Source: Isoalcanivorax indicus
Lineage (GTDB): Bacteria; Pseudomonadota; Gammaproteobacteria; Pseudomonadales; Alcanivoracaceae
Direction of reading: 5' to 3'
DNA length: 64,000 nucleotides
Assembly (NCBI RefSeq): GCF_003259185.1
Contig: NZ_QGMP01000001.1
Location: 1,736,001 to 1,800,000 of the forward strand
Below the pieces are notes generated by a model. It was given only the letters and a program-made list of their open reading frames with translations. It had not been told where the DNA came from and searched no databases. Position 1 is the stretch's first letter. Every line of letters begins with the position of its first letter. Made by a program: the position numbers and the translations under genes. Below are positions 37,016 through 46,363 of the stretch, piece after piece.

Positions 37016-37631
37016 GGCGGCGATTCTAGGCGCTGTTCCCGGCAAATGCGATAGCCGGTATCTGATTGATGTTCGGCGGGTTTTCCTGCTATAGTCACGT
37101 GTCGGCTGTTATCCGGCCCCGGCGACGCGCAGCGGACATTCGCCGGGCAAGATGCGGAAACACCCGACTGATTGTTACCAGAAATGTGACAGAACCATGA
37201 CATGGCGCTGATCTGCCTCGCACAACGAAGGCACCGCGCCGCAGGGATTCACCCAGGAGATGCCGCCCGGCCTGATAACCGCTGGCGGCAATGTAACCAA
37301 CCCAGGTGGCCTGCAGAGACGCCCCGACGCTATGGGCGACAGACACGAAAACGATAGCGGTGCTGCCCCGAACGACGCAGCATCGCAGTGACACGAGACG
37401 AACCAGGTTTCATGCCGTCACGGCCCATCATGCCGCGACGCAGACAAGCCGCGTTATCTCCGCTCCATATCGGGGAACCGCGACCACGACGACTGACCGG
37501 GATACCCCGGCAGTGGGACATTCCGGCGTTATCGCCGGGCAATGGCCCCGCAACAGTCCGTCTGTCCGGCTCCCGGTCTGATGCCCCCTCGACGGGCCCT
37601 CTCAGTGCTGCCCCGTTAATGTGGTAGACAC
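37016..37631 (+). other. rluC-rne intergenic region with a long rne leader
   Basis: This 616-bp gap carries the rluC and rne promoters. The best plus-strand candidate starts near 37102 and leaves about 530 nt of leader. In E. coli the rne leader is long and contains hairpins by which RNase E represses its own mRNA; a similar autoregulatory leader is expected. A 91-codon frame at 37306-37581 has no coding character. No tRNA or other gene was seen. Confidence 0.55.
37066..37095 (+). promoter_or_regulatory. Candidate rne promoter
   Basis: TTGATG (37066-37071), an 18-bp spacer and TATAGT (37090-37095). It points toward rne from 537 bp upstream of the ATG. Confidence 0.5.
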
Positions 37632-40600
37632 ATGAAACGTATGCTGATCAACGCGACCCACCCCGAAGAGGTGCGTGTCGCCCTGGTAGACGGCCAGAAG
37701 CTTTACGATCTGGATATCGAACACCGGACCCGCGAACAGAAGAAAGCCAACATCTATAAAGGCAAGATCACCCGCGTCGAACCCTCCCTGGAGGCCGCCT
37801 TCGTGGACTTCGGCGCCGAGCGCCACGGCTTTCTCCCGCTGAAGGAAATCTCACGCCAGTATTTCAGCAAGGACCCCAAGGACATCCAGGGCCGCATCAA
37901 CATCAAGGACGTCATCCGCGAAGGCCAGGAAGTCATCATCCAGGTCGACAAGGAAGAGCGTGGCAACAAGGGCGCCGCCCTGTCGACCTTCATCAGCCTG
38001 GCGGGCCGCTATCTGGTCCTGATGCCGAACAACCCCCGTGCCGGCGGCATCTCCCGCCGCATCGAGGGTGACGAGCGCCAGGAACTGAAAGAGGCCATGA
38101 GCGCCCTGAAGATCCCCGCCGACATGGGCGTGATCGTGCGCACCGCCGGCCTCGGCCGCACCCCGGAAGAGCTGCAATGGGATCTGGACTACCTGCTGAA
38201 GCTGTGGGACAGCATCGAAACGGCCTCCAAGGACCGTCCTGCCCCGTTCCTGGTGTACCAGGAGTCGAATGTCATCATCCGCGCCATCCGTGACTACCTG
38301 CGCAAGGATATCGGCGAAGTCCTGATCGACTCCGACGAGACCTTTGCCGAAGCCAACGGCTTTGTCGCTCAGGTGATGAACGACTTCGCCCACAAGATCA
38401 AGCTGTACAAGGACGAGACCCCGCTGTTCTCGCGCTATCAGATCGAATCCCAGATCGAGACCGCATTCCAGCGCGAAGTGAAGCTGCCCTCGGGCGGCTC
38501 CATCGTCATCGACCCCACCGAAGCCCTGGTGTCCATCGACATCAACTCCTCGCGCGCCACCAAAGGCGCTGACATCGAGGAAACGGCGCTGCAGACCAAC
38601 CTGGAAGCCGCCGACGAAATCGCCCGCCAGCTGCGCCTGCGCGACATCGGTGGCCTGATCGTGGTCGACTTCATCGACATGGGCCCGGCGCGCAACCAGC
38701 GCGAAGTGGAAAACCGCATGCGCGAAGCACTGGAAGCGGATCGCGCCCGCGTCCAGGTCGGCCGCATTTCCCGCTTCGGCCTGATGGAGCTGTCGCGTCA
38801 GCGCCTGCGTCCGTCGCTGGGCGAAACCTCCAGCATCGTCTGCCCGCGCTGTAACGGCCAGGGCCATATTCGCGATGTGAAATCCCTGGCGCTGTCCATC
38901 CTGCGTCTGGTGGAAGAAGAAGTCATGAAGGAGCGCACCGGCGAGATCCAGGCCCAGGTGCCGGTGCCGGTCGCGACCTACCTGCTGAACGAAAAACGCC
39001 AGGCGCTGCGAGACATCGAAGCGCGCTACAAGGTGCGCGTGCTGGTGATTCCGAACCAGAATCTGGAAACCCCGCATTTCGAAGTGCAGCGCATACGCGA
39101 CGATCAGGTGCAACAGAACGTCACCAGCCATGAAATCGGCCTGCTGGAAGGCGAAGAAGATCCGAGCCTCGTGTCCGCCCAGGACACCGAGATCAAACGC
39201 CAGGAGGCGGCGGTAAAACTGGTGGCACCGGATACCGCACCACCGCCGCCGAAACCGGCCCCCGAACCCGTTGCCGCGCCCGTTACCCCGGGCCTGCTGG
39301 CGCAGTTCTTTGCTTTCATCGTGCGTATTTTCAAGGGCGATGGCGAAGCGAGACCGAAAAAGTCCGTTGCCAAACAACCGGCACGTAACAACCAGCGCAA
39401 CCCGAATGCACGCCGTGGCCAGGACAGTAACCGTGGCGGCCAGCAGACCCGCAATCGCCGTGGCGACAACCGCCAGAACGAGAACCGGGGTCGTCGTGGC
39501 GGCGAAAACCGCCAGGAGCGCGACGGTCGTCAGGACTCCCGTGGAGATAACCGCAAGGATGCCCGCCAGGAAAAACCTGACAACCGCGGCAACCGGGGTG
39601 GCCAGAATCGTCCCGAGCAGCAACGCCCGGAACAGCCACGCCAGGAGCAGCCCACCAAGGCCCGCGACGAAGGTCGTCAGGACAAGCCCCAGGCAGACCC
39701 ACGCCCTGCCGACCAGGACGGCGGCCAGCAGGAAGCCTCCCCGCCGCGTCGTCGCCGTCGGCGCAACCGCGGCGGTGGCGGTGGTGGCAACGCCCAGAAC
39801 CCCCAGAACGCCCAGCAGCAGGACGGCCGTCAGCGCCCGCCGCGCGACAGCGATGACGACGAGATCAGCGACAACAACGATATCCGCAGCCAGGACAACG
39901 CCGAGCGCCGCACCCAGGCCAAGGATGACCGCCCGCTGCGCCAGCGTCAGCGTCCACAGCGCAAGCAGGACGATGTTGTCGTAGCGTCGGCTGCCACAGC
40001 AACGGCTGCCGCAGCAACGGCTGCCGCAGCAACGGCTGCCGCCAGTGATACTGCTGGCGATCACACCAGTGACAAACCCGCGGCCCGTGCGGAAGAAAAA
40101 CCGCAGCAGGCCAGCAAGGCGCCAGAGCAGACCGCAAGCCCGAACACCGAGCTGAAGAACGCCGAGCCAGCCCCCCAGGCCGAGGCGCCGACGGCCCGGC
40201 AAGCGCCGCAGGAAAAACCCGCCGCCAGCGAGGCCCCGAAGGCGGAAGCCGCACCAGAGCAGACCGCGCAGGCACCTCGTGCAGCGGCACCGGCTGCGGA
40301 TATGGCCACGCCAGCGCCGAGCGACAAGGCGCCGACTGACGCCACCGCATCCGCACCAGCATCACAGGCGGACAAGGCTGCCAACCCCGCCGTCGAAACC
40401 GCCGCCGGGCAAAAGCCAGCCCGTACCGCCGTGAGCGAAGCGGCTGCTGAACCGGCCGCAGCACCGAAGGCGCCCCCCGCAGAGCCTGCGGCGGCAGCTG
40501 AAAAAGCCAGCAACGCTGAAGTAGCCGAGCCGTCTGAGAACGTCGAGAACGTGGAAAAAGCAGACAGAGCGGACACCGAAGCACCTGCCGAAAAACCGGC

Positions 40601-40706
40601 AGAGTCAGCCCCGGCCAAGCCCGTACCGGCTACCGAGGAAGCGCCAGCACGCGCCTCCAACGATCCGCGTGTGCTGCGTCGCCAGCAGCAACAGGAAGGC
40701 AAATGA
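37632..40706 (+). CDS. rne: Ribonuclease E
   Basis: A 1024-residue endoribonuclease, the scaffold of the RNA degradosome. [30 protein letters not shown] is followed by an S1 domain (~35-120), 5' sensor and DNase I-like catalytic part with Asp in [11 protein letters not shown] (~303) and VVDFIDMG (~346), and the zinc-link CPRC (~404). Residues beyond ~530 are disordered: an amphipathic segment ([15 protein letters not shown], ~555-570) likely binds the membrane, then Arg/Asn/Gln-rich RNA-binding stretches, then an Ala/Pro/Glu-rich tail. The tail contains a 15-bp DNA repeat. A strong terminator follows. Confidence 0.96.
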   Translation: MKRMLINATHPEEVRVALVDGQKLYDLDIEHRTREQKKANIYKGKITRVEPSLEAAFVDFGAERHGFLPLKEISRQYFSKDPKDIQGRINIKDVIREGQEVIIQVDKEERGNKGAALSTFISLAGRYLVLMPNNPRAGGISRRIEGDERQELKEAMSALKIPADMGVIVRTAGLGRTPEELQWDLDYLLKLWDSIETASKDRPAPFLVYQESNVIIRAIRDYLRKDIGEVLIDSDETFAEANGFVAQVMNDFAHKIKLYKDETPLFSRYQIESQIETAFQREVKLPSGGSIVIDPTEALVSIDINSSRATKGADIEETALQTNLEAADEIARQLRLRDIGGLIVVDFIDMGPARNQREVENRMREALEADRARVQVGRISRFGLMELSRQRLRPSLGETSSIVCPRCNGQGHIRDVKSLALSILRLVEEEVMKERTGEIQAQVPVPVATYLLNEKRQALRDIEARYKVRVLVIPNQNLETPHFEVQRIRDDQVQQNVTSHEIGLLEGEEDPSLVSAQDTEIKRQEAAVKLVAPDTAPPPPKPAPEPVAAPVTPGLLAQFFAFIVRIFKGDGEARPKKSVAKQPARNNQRNPNARRGQDSNRGGQQTRNRRGDNRQNENRGRRGGENRQERDGRQDSRGDNRKDARQEKPDNRGNRGGQNRPEQQRPEQPRQEQPTKARDEGRQDKPQADPRPADQDGGQQEASPPRRRRRRNRGGGGGGNAQNPQNAQQQDGRQRPPRDSDDDEISDNNDIRSQDNAERRTQAKDDRPLRQRQRPQRKQDDVVVASAATATAAAATAAAATAAASDTAGDHTSDKPAARAEEKPQQASKAPEQTASPNTELKNAEPAPQAEAPTARQAPQEKPAASEAPKAEAAPEQTAQAPRAAAPAADMATPAPSDKAPTDATASAPASQADKAANPAVETAAGQKPARTAVSEAAAEPAAAPKAPPAEPAAAAEKASNAEVAEPSENVENVEKADRADTEAPAEKPAESAPAKPVPATEEAPARASNDPRVLRRQQQQEGK
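39990..40043 (+). repeat. 15-bp tandem repeat in the rne C-terminal tail
   Basis: Units GCTGCCRCAGCAACG at 39990, 40005 and 40020, plus a partial unit, encode an AAAT-type alanine stretch. In-frame units allow length variation. Confidence 0.85.
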
Positions 40707-40732
40707 TCGCCTGAACCTTTACGGCGACCGGG

Positions 40733-40768
40733 AAAAAGCCCGCTACATCATGTAGCGGGCTTTTTTTT
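40733..40768. terminator. Bidirectional terminator between rne and the TetR gene
   Basis: AAAAAGCCCGCTACA and TGTAGCGGGCTTTTTTTT form a 10-bp GC-rich stem (40738-40747 with 40751-40760) with a 3-nt loop, flanked by an A run and a T run, so it works in both directions. Confidence 0.92.
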
Positions 40769-40771
40769 GAT

Positions 40772-41395
40772 TCATCGCGGCAACAACCCCGCCACCGCAT
40801 CAAACAACACCCGTGTTTCATCACAGATCGCCTCCAGCCGGGCGGGATCATCGTCGCCCAGCAGTAACTGGAAGCGCTTGCCAAAGCCAATGGCGATGCA
40901 CAAGGCCGCGTAGGTCTGCGCGAGTTGCTGCTGTGCCGCACTCGGGCGAGCGCCGCCGAGCGCCCCCGCAATGGCGCTGGCCAGATGCTGTTTTTCCTGC
41001 CCGAAGATCTGCTGCTCCAGCATGCGGCCGATGGCCGGGTCATGCAGCGCCTCGCCGCAAAATAACCGCATCAGACGGTTCTCCTCGACATCCCGCCACA
41101 GGGCAAACAGCAGTGTCAGCAGGCGCTCATGCAGCACCGCAGGGCTCATCGGCGGCGCCAGGTCGGCCAGGGCACGGGTGATGCGCGCCGGGCCCATCCG
41201 TTCCAGCAGCGCCACCAGTATCTCGCGCTTGCCGCCAAAGTGGTTGTACAGCGACGGCGCACGAATGCCCACCTGGCGGGCGATCTCGCGCATGCCGGTG
41301 GCCGCATAGCCACGCTCGGCGAAGCAGATCAGCGCCGCATTGAGGATGCGCTCCCGGGTCGGCTGGGTGGGCTCTGTGTTGGCAACAGTAGTCAC
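40772..41395 (-). CDS. TetR-family transcriptional regulator
   Basis: A 207-residue regulator with a helix-turn-helix at ~15-60 (RILNAALICFAERGYAATGMREIARQVGIRAPSLYNHFGGKREIL) and a TetR_C-like ligand domain. The start codon is GTG at 41395. It is divergent from the amidohydrolase/hydrolase pair, and a perfect 16-bp palindrome lies between the two genes, so it very likely represses them (and possibly itself). The ligand is unknown. Confidence 0.88.
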   Translation of the reverse strand: MTTVANTEPTQPTRERILNAALICFAERGYAATGMREIARQVGIRAPSLYNHFGGKREILVALLERMGPARITRALADLAPPMSPAVLHERLLTLLFALWRDVEENRLMRLFCGEALHDPAIGRMLEQQIFGQEKQHLASAIAGALGGARPSAAQQQLAQTYAALCIAIGFGKRFQLLLGDDDPARLEAICDETRVLFDAVAGLLPR

Positions 41396-41414
41396 GCCGT
41401 GTCCTGTCCTGTCA

Positions 41415-41442
41415 TTGACGAACTAACGATCGTTAGTATTAT
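41415..41442 (+). promoter_or_regulatory. Promoter of the amidohydrolase gene with embedded operator
   Basis: TTGACG (41415-41420) and TATTAT (41437-41442) with a 16-bp spacer. The spacer is almost exactly filled by the palindrome ACTAACGATCGTTAGT (41422-41437), the classical geometry for repression by a TetR-family protein. Confidence 0.8.
41422..41437. promoter_or_regulatory. Perfect 16-bp palindromic operator
   Basis: ACTAACGATCGTTAGT is fully self-complementary and lies in the 87-bp divergent gap next to a TetR gene. Confidence 0.85.
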
Positions 41443-41482
41443 CAGGGGAGCATAACAACAGATCAAGGCCACCGGGAGAGCC

Positions 41483-43213
41483 ATGATGACCGCGACAACA
41501 GACCTGCTCATACGCCACGGGACCGTCCACGACGGCACTGGCGCCCCACCCCGCCAGGTGGATATCGCCATCCGCGATGGCCGCATCAGTGCCATCGGCA
41601 CTGACTTGCCGGCATCCGGGGGGCGCGAAATCGACGCCCGTGGCTGTCTGGTGATGCCTGGCGCCATTGATATCCACACCCACTACGACGCCGAAGTGGA
41701 AGCCCATCCCGAGTTGAGCGAGTCCCTGCGCCATGGGGTGACATCGGTGATCTTCGGCAATTGCTCCCTGTCGGCCGCCCTGGGCGATGCCGAGGACATT
41801 GCCGATATGTTTGCCCGCGTGGAAAACCTGCCCAGGGATGTGCTGATGCGCTGGTTCCGCGACAAGGACTGGCAAACCCCGGCGGAATACTACGCGCACC
41901 TGGAGAAGAAGCCGCTGGGCATCAATATCGCCAGCTTCCTGGGGCACTCCAACCTGCGTCTGGCGGTACTGGGCAAGCAGCGCTGCATGGCGCCCACCGA
42001 TCTGACCTGGGGTGACAAGAGCGCCCTGCGCACGACGCTCAGCGAGGCATTGGATGCAGGTTATCTGGGCATGAGCGTAGATATGTTGCAATGGCATCGC
42101 TGGAAGGGCTTCAAGTACAACGGCGCTTCAGCCCCCTCACACTACGCCACCATGAACGAATTCCGCTTTCTCGGCGATGTATTGCGGCACGGTGGACGCA
42201 TCATGCAGGCAACCCCGGATGCCGGACGACGTCATCTGATCCCGATCCTGGCAATGATCAGCAGCGGGCTGGGCCGCAAACCGATGAAGCTGTCCATGCT
42301 CACCAGCCTGGACTTTACTGCCAACCGCCGTCTGGGCCCGCTGACCCAGCGCCTGGCCACAATCATCAACAAGCTGTTTCGTGGCGACATGCGTTTTCAA
42401 TCCCTGGCCGTCCCCTTCGAACTCTGGAGCGACGGCTGCAACACGCCCGTGTTCGAAGAAATGCACGCCAGCGCCTGCCTGATGAATGCCGACACACGCG
42501 CGCAACGGGAAGCGCTGTACCGTGATCCGGACTGGCGCGGCCAGATGCGGCGCGAGTGGCTGAAGAAATTCAACACCAGCTTCCACAAGGACCTGTCGCT
42601 GATGAACGTGGTGGCCTGCCCGGACGGCACGCTGGTCAACCGCACCTTTGCGGATATTGCCCGCGAGCGCGGCACCTCGGCCGTGGATACCTTCATCGAC
42701 CTGATTTCTGAATTCGACGAAAGCATCCGCTGGCATACAGTGATTGCCAACGATCGCCCGGCATACCTGCGCCAACACCTCAAGCACCCCTATATCCAGC
42801 TCGGCTTTTCCGACGCCGGCGCACACAACCGCAACATGGCCTTCCAGAACTCACACCTCTGGTTCCTGCGCGATGCGTTGCTGCACGACGATGCCATGCC
42901 GCTGGAAAAAGCGATCTGGCGCGTGACCGGTGAACTGGCAGACTGGTTCGGTCTGGACACCGGCAAGCTGGCCGAGGGCAAACCCGCCGATGTGCTGGTG
43001 CTGGATCCGGACGGCCTGAAAAATGATCTCACCGGCCCACTGGAAACCACCGACCCGCGCTTCGATAACGCCATGCGCATGGTCTCCGGCTCAGGCAGTG
43101 CGGTACGTCAGGTGATCGTCGGGGGTCACGTGGCGATGGATCAGGGCCAGCCCCACGCTGATCTCGGCAAGCGTGCCTTCGGCCGCCTGCTGCGCAGTCA
43201 GCTTCGCGCCTGA
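41483..43213 (+). CDS. D-aminoacylase/N-acyl-D-amino-acid deacylase-like amidohydrolase
   Basis: A 576-residue amidohydrolase-superfamily enzyme. PGAIDIHTHYDAE carries the first metal His pair, GHSNLRLAVLG and SDAGAHNRNM are in the places of other metal-site motifs, and the C-terminus has KLAEGKPADVLVLDPD typical of the family. GTVHDGTGAPPRQVDIAIRDGRI is the small N-terminal beta-sandwich. Related enzymes deacylate N-acyl-D-amino acids, but substrate is not decided by sequence. It begins at ATGATG (41483 or 41486) and is followed 10 bp later by a hydrolase, both probably under the adjacent TetR protein. Confidence 0.85.
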   Translation: MMTATTDLLIRHGTVHDGTGAPPRQVDIAIRDGRISAIGTDLPASGGREIDARGCLVMPGAIDIHTHYDAEVEAHPELSESLRHGVTSVIFGNCSLSAALGDAEDIADMFARVENLPRDVLMRWFRDKDWQTPAEYYAHLEKKPLGINIASFLGHSNLRLAVLGKQRCMAPTDLTWGDKSALRTTLSEALDAGYLGMSVDMLQWHRWKGFKYNGASAPSHYATMNEFRFLGDVLRHGGRIMQATPDAGRRHLIPILAMISSGLGRKPMKLSMLTSLDFTANRRLGPLTQRLATIINKLFRGDMRFQSLAVPFELWSDGCNTPVFEEMHASACLMNADTRAQREALYRDPDWRGQMRREWLKKFNTSFHKDLSLMNVVACPDGTLVNRTFADIARERGTSAVDTFIDLISEFDESIRWHTVIANDRPAYLRQHLKHPYIQLGFSDAGAHNRNMAFQNSHLWFLRDALLHDDAMPLEKAIWRVTGELADWFGLDTGKLAEGKPADVLVLDPDGLKNDLTGPLETTDPRFDNAMRMVSGSGSAVRQVIVGGHVAMDQGQPHADLGKRAFGRLLRSQLRA

Positions 43214-43223
43214 AGGAGGTCGT

Positions 43224-44150
43224 ATGCGTTATTCCCTTGAAAACTGGCGTCAGCTGGGCCAGATGCACACGCTGTGCGGTCGCTCGATCTTCGTCGTCGA
43301 CAGCCTGCGGCACGACCCGTCGGCCAGCAACAAACCCGTGCTGTTGCTGGTACACGGCTATCCCACCTCAACCTGGGACTTCAATCTGATCTACGACGAA
43401 CTGTGTCGCGATTTTCGCGTGCTGGGTCCGGATCTGCTTGGCCTGGGTTTTTCCGAAAAGCCGTACCCACATCCCTACAGCATCATGGAGCAGGCGGATA
43501 TCGTCGAGGCCACCCTGGCGGCCACCGACACCGGGCCCTGCCATGTGCTGGCCCATGACTATGGCGACACGGTGGCACAGGAAATGCTGGCCCGGGACAA
43601 TGCTCGCAGCGCCGCCGCCGGGAACCCCGGCGGCAGTGGCCGCTACCTCAGCGTGACCCTGCTCAACGGCGGCCTGTTCCCGGAAACCCATCTGGCCCGG
43701 CCGATGCAGAAACTGATGGCCGGGCCGCTCGGCCCGCTACTGGCCAGACTGGCGTCCCGGCGTAACCTGCTGAAGACATTCTGTTCGGTGTTCGGCGCCG
43801 CCACGCAGCCGTCCGAGGATGAACTGGAAGCCGTCTGGCAACTGGTGAATCATCATCAGGGCATGCGTTGCCTGCCGCCATTGCTCGGTTACATGCGTGA
43901 GCGGCGCGAACATCGGCGTCGCTGGGTAGCAGCGCTCACCGATACCCGTTCACCACTGGCCGTCATCAATGGCAGCGCCGATCCGGTGTCCGGCGCGCAT
44001 ATGGTGGCGCGCTTCCGTGAACTGGTGGGCGCGCAGCATTTCATTCATGCCTTGCCCGATATCGGCCACTACCCGCATATGGAAGCGCCCGCAGCGGTCC
44101 TCAATGCCTGGCGTCATTTCATCGCCGGTTTGCAGGGCCGCACCGACTGA
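43224..44150 (+). CDS. Alpha/beta hydrolase with aspartate-type nucleophile elbow
   Basis: A 308-residue alpha/beta hydrolase. HGYPTSTWDF holds the oxyanion-hole segment. The nucleophile elbow is LAHDYGDTVAQEML, where Asp rather than Ser takes the nucleophile place, as in epoxide hydrolases, haloalkane dehalogenases and MEST-like proteins. The catalytic His is likely in DIGHYPHMEAP near the C-terminus. The start is the ATG at 43224 with a perfect AAGGAGGT at 43213-43220; an upstream in-frame start overlaps the previous gene and is not preferred. It is co-transcribed with the amidohydrolase. Confidence 0.87.
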   Translation: MRYSLENWRQLGQMHTLCGRSIFVVDSLRHDPSASNKPVLLLVHGYPTSTWDFNLIYDELCRDFRVLGPDLLGLGFSEKPYPHPYSIMEQADIVEATLAATDTGPCHVLAHDYGDTVAQEMLARDNARSAAAGNPGGSGRYLSVTLLNGGLFPETHLARPMQKLMAGPLGPLLARLASRRNLLKTFCSVFGAATQPSEDELEAVWQLVNHHQGMRCLPPLLGYMRERREHRRRWVAALTDTRSPLAVINGSADPVSGAHMVARFRELVGAQHFIHALPDIGHYPHMEAPAAVLNAWRHFIAGLQGRTD

Positions 44151-44172
44151 ACTGACAACCCGACCGCCGGCT

Positions 44173-45225
44173 TCACCGGACGCCGCGCCACTGGCGCGGT
44201 GTCTGGCCTGTCCAGCGACGAAACGCCCGGGAAAAATTCGACACGTCGTTATACCCCAGCCGCCAGGCAATCTCGCTGACGGCCAGGCGCGGCTCTTCAA
44301 GCAGCGCACAGGCACGCTCGCACAGCCAACCGTCCGTGATATCACGATAATTCATGCCTTCTTCCTGCAAGCGGCGCTTGAGCGTGCGACTGGACAGATG
44401 CAGCCGCTCTGCCGTGGTCTCCAGTGACGGTATCGGCTCCCCTTCCGGCCAGTTTGCCAGCAATTGACGCAGCCGCTCGGCGACCGATTGCACGGACGCA
44501 AACAACTGCCTGAATTCCAGTTCACACTGCTCCTGAGCCAGCGCCGCAACCGTCGGGTCCGCGAGACGCGGGGCCGCCGCCAGCAACACAGCGGGCACCC
44601 GCAACTGACACGACTCGCTGCCATAGTGCAGCGGTACAGGCATCTCCCGGGTCAGCGTGTCGGCATAGTCAGGCGGTTCGCCGGTCAGCCATATCTGCCC
44701 GCCCAGCAAGGGCGCACCCAGCAACTGCTGGGCCATGTGCGCCAGCCCCACCAGCATGGACTCCATGATGAAACGATCCAGCTCACCCAGGTCCCAGAGG
44801 GAGCGCACATGAATCACCGCCACCTCCCCGTCACGCCCGCTCTCCCGGGACTGCGACACCGCCAGGAACGGCGCCCGCAGCGTCACGTAGCGCGCCGCTG
44901 CATCCAGGGCGGCACCAATTGACGGACTCGACAGCGCCATCATGCCCACCGACCCATGCAGGGTGACATTCAGCGCCCGGGCATAGGCCAACCCGAGGCC
45001 ACGATCCCCGGCCAGCGCCACCGCCCGGCAGGCTGCCGTATGACAGATCTGCAGCGACACCCGCCGTTGTCCGTCGAGCAGACTGGCGCGGTCCACACCC
45101 AGCCCCTCGATCAGCGCCTGGTCATCCAGCCCCCACCGGCGCACCACATCGCACAGCAGCAGCAGATAAATGGCGGGCACACCCGGCTGATTCGCCCCTG
45201 TTGAACGCAACTGGCCTGATTGCAC
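44173..45225 (-). CDS. AraC-family transcriptional regulator
   Basis: A 350-residue regulator. Residues ~20-210 match the arabinose-binding-like N-terminal domain common in regulators of hydrolase and lipid genes. The C-terminal double helix-turn-helix includes LSSRTLKRRLQEEGMNYR and AVSEIAWRLGYNDVSNFSRAFRRWTGQTPRQWR. The start is taken as the GTG at 45225. It converges with the hydrolase operon and is divergent from the PF10118 gene at 45361. Confidence 0.88.
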   Translation of the reverse strand: MQSGQLRSTGANQPGVPAIYLLLLCDVVRRWGLDDQALIEGLGVDRASLLDGQRRVSLQICHTAACRAVALAGDRGLGLAYARALNVTLHGSVGMMALSSPSIGAALDAAARYVTLRAPFLAVSQSRESGRDGEVAVIHVRSLWDLGELDRFIMESMLVGLAHMAQQLLGAPLLGGQIWLTGEPPDYADTLTREMPVPLHYGSESCQLRVPAVLLAAAPRLADPTVAALAQEQCELEFRQLFASVQSVAERLRQLLANWPEGEPIPSLETTAERLHLSSRTLKRRLQEEGMNYRDITDGWLCERACALLEEPRLAVSEIAWRLGYNDVSNFSRAFRRWTGQTPRQWRGVR

Positions 45226-45275
45226 TGGAAATTGGCCTCCGTTTACCAGAATTCAGCGTGTCATCGACCCCACCA

Positions 45276-45296
45276 TATAACCAAGCGCTCGCTTGG
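45276..45296 (+). promoter_or_regulatory. -10 element and palindromic operator upstream of the PF10118 gene
   Basis: TATAAC (45276-45281) is directly followed by CCAAGCGCTCGCTTGG (45281-45296), a palindrome with 7-bp perfect arms placed at the probable transcription start. This form is typical of TetR-family operators, yet the adjacent regulator is AraC-type, so a distant repressor may be involved. Confidence 0.55.
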
Positions 45297-45360
45297 CCTG
45301 CCATGATTCCACAGCGAACCGGCCAGGCGCAGCAGTCAATGACCACTGGAGTTTATCGTC

Positions 45361-46227
45361 ATGTCCCGAAGCAACGCCGTGAAGAAGCCCGACCAGGTCA
45401 GCATCACACCGCAACGCATGGGCTTTACCTTCGACGACGCGCCACGTTACTGGTGCCGCAACGACCCGGTGCTGACGCATTTCCTCAACGCCCTGTCGCT
45501 GACGTTTCCGGATGGCGAGCGCTTTTTCGTCGACGCCGTGCGCGCTTTCCGCGATACCGTGACCGACCCGCAACGGCAGAAGGACATTTCCGGCTTTATC
45601 GGCCAGGAAGCCATGCACTCCCTGGAACACGACACCTTCAACCAGATGCTGGCCAGTCAGGGCTATCAGGAAGAAGCCGAAGGCGGCCAGAAACTGGCCC
45701 GCTATCTGATCAACGAAGGCCGCAAGCGCCTGTCGAAAGAACAACAGCTCGCCGCCACCGCCGCGCTCGAGCACATCACTGCCATCCTCGCCAACCGCCT
45801 GCTCAAGGACCCGTCCCTGCTGGCCGACATGCACCCCAGCGTGCGCCAGCTATGGATGTGGCACGCCATCGAGGAAATCGAGCACAAGGCCGTGGCCTAC
45901 GACCTCTACCAGGACGTGGTCGGCAGCTACCGCATGCGCGTTCGCACCCTGCTGGCCGCCACCCTGGCCCTGGGCAGCTACACCTCGAAATACACCTGGG
46001 CCTTCCTGAAGAAAGACGGCATGCACCGCCGCCCCCTGGTACTGGCTCGCGGCCTCTGGCGCCTGTTCGGCATCAACGGCATGCTGACCCGCACCCTGCC
46101 CGATTTCATCAGCTTCCTGCGCCCGGACTTCCACCCCTGGCAGGAAGACAACAGCGCCCTGATCGAGGCCTGGCGCGCCCAGTTGACCGCCATTGAAAAC
46201 GGCGAGGCCACGCAGACACCCGCCTGA
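45361..46227 (+). CDS. PF10118 family predicted metal-dependent hydrolase
   Basis: A 288-residue, mostly helical protein with conserved His/Glu pairs: FIGQEAMHSLEHDTFNQ, MWHAIEEIEHKAVAYDLY and an FPDGERFF segment. The ExxH and EEIEHK pattern suggests a di-metal site in a ferritin/heme-oxygenase-like helical bundle. Homologues are common in Pseudomonas, Alcanivorax and mycobacteria and are annotated only as predicted metal-dependent hydrolases. GGAG lies upstream of the ATG. It is divergent from the AraC regulator with an operator between. Confidence 0.85.
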   Translation: MSRSNAVKKPDQVSITPQRMGFTFDDAPRYWCRNDPVLTHFLNALSLTFPDGERFFVDAVRAFRDTVTDPQRQKDISGFIGQEAMHSLEHDTFNQMLASQGYQEEAEGGQKLARYLINEGRKRLSKEQQLAATAALEHITAILANRLLKDPSLLADMHPSVRQLWMWHAIEEIEHKAVAYDLYQDVVGSYRMRVRTLLAATLALGSYTSKYTWAFLKKDGMHRRPLVLARGLWRLFGINGMLTRTLPDFISFLRPDFHPWQEDNSALIEAWRAQLTAIENGEATQTPA

Positions 46228-46300
46228 CCCACCCCCTCCGGGGCGCCTCGCGCCCCGCATTCATACTTTTTCCCTAGCCGGCTGGCCAGCTGGACATGAA

Positions 46301-46324
46301 TCACATTATTATGACTCAATGTGA
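46301..46324 (+). promoter_or_regulatory. Inverted repeat TCACATT-N10-AATGTGA
   Basis: Perfect 7-bp arms (46301-46307 and 46318-46324) separated by 10 bp, in the gap before the hydrolase at 46364. A plausible operator; orientation is opposite to the CRP half-site layout. Confidence 0.5.
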
Positions 46325-46363
46325 CATCGACCACTGTCATCATAACGGTCGCAGGAGAAGAAT

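Noticed and set aside
37306-37581. 91-codon frame in the rne leader
   Set aside because: No ribosome site, no domain and biased composition; better explained as untranslated leader.
37851-40202. A 783-codon minus-strand frame inside rne
   Set aside because: Antisense artefact of GC-rich coding DNA; the plus-strand protein is an unmistakable RNase E.
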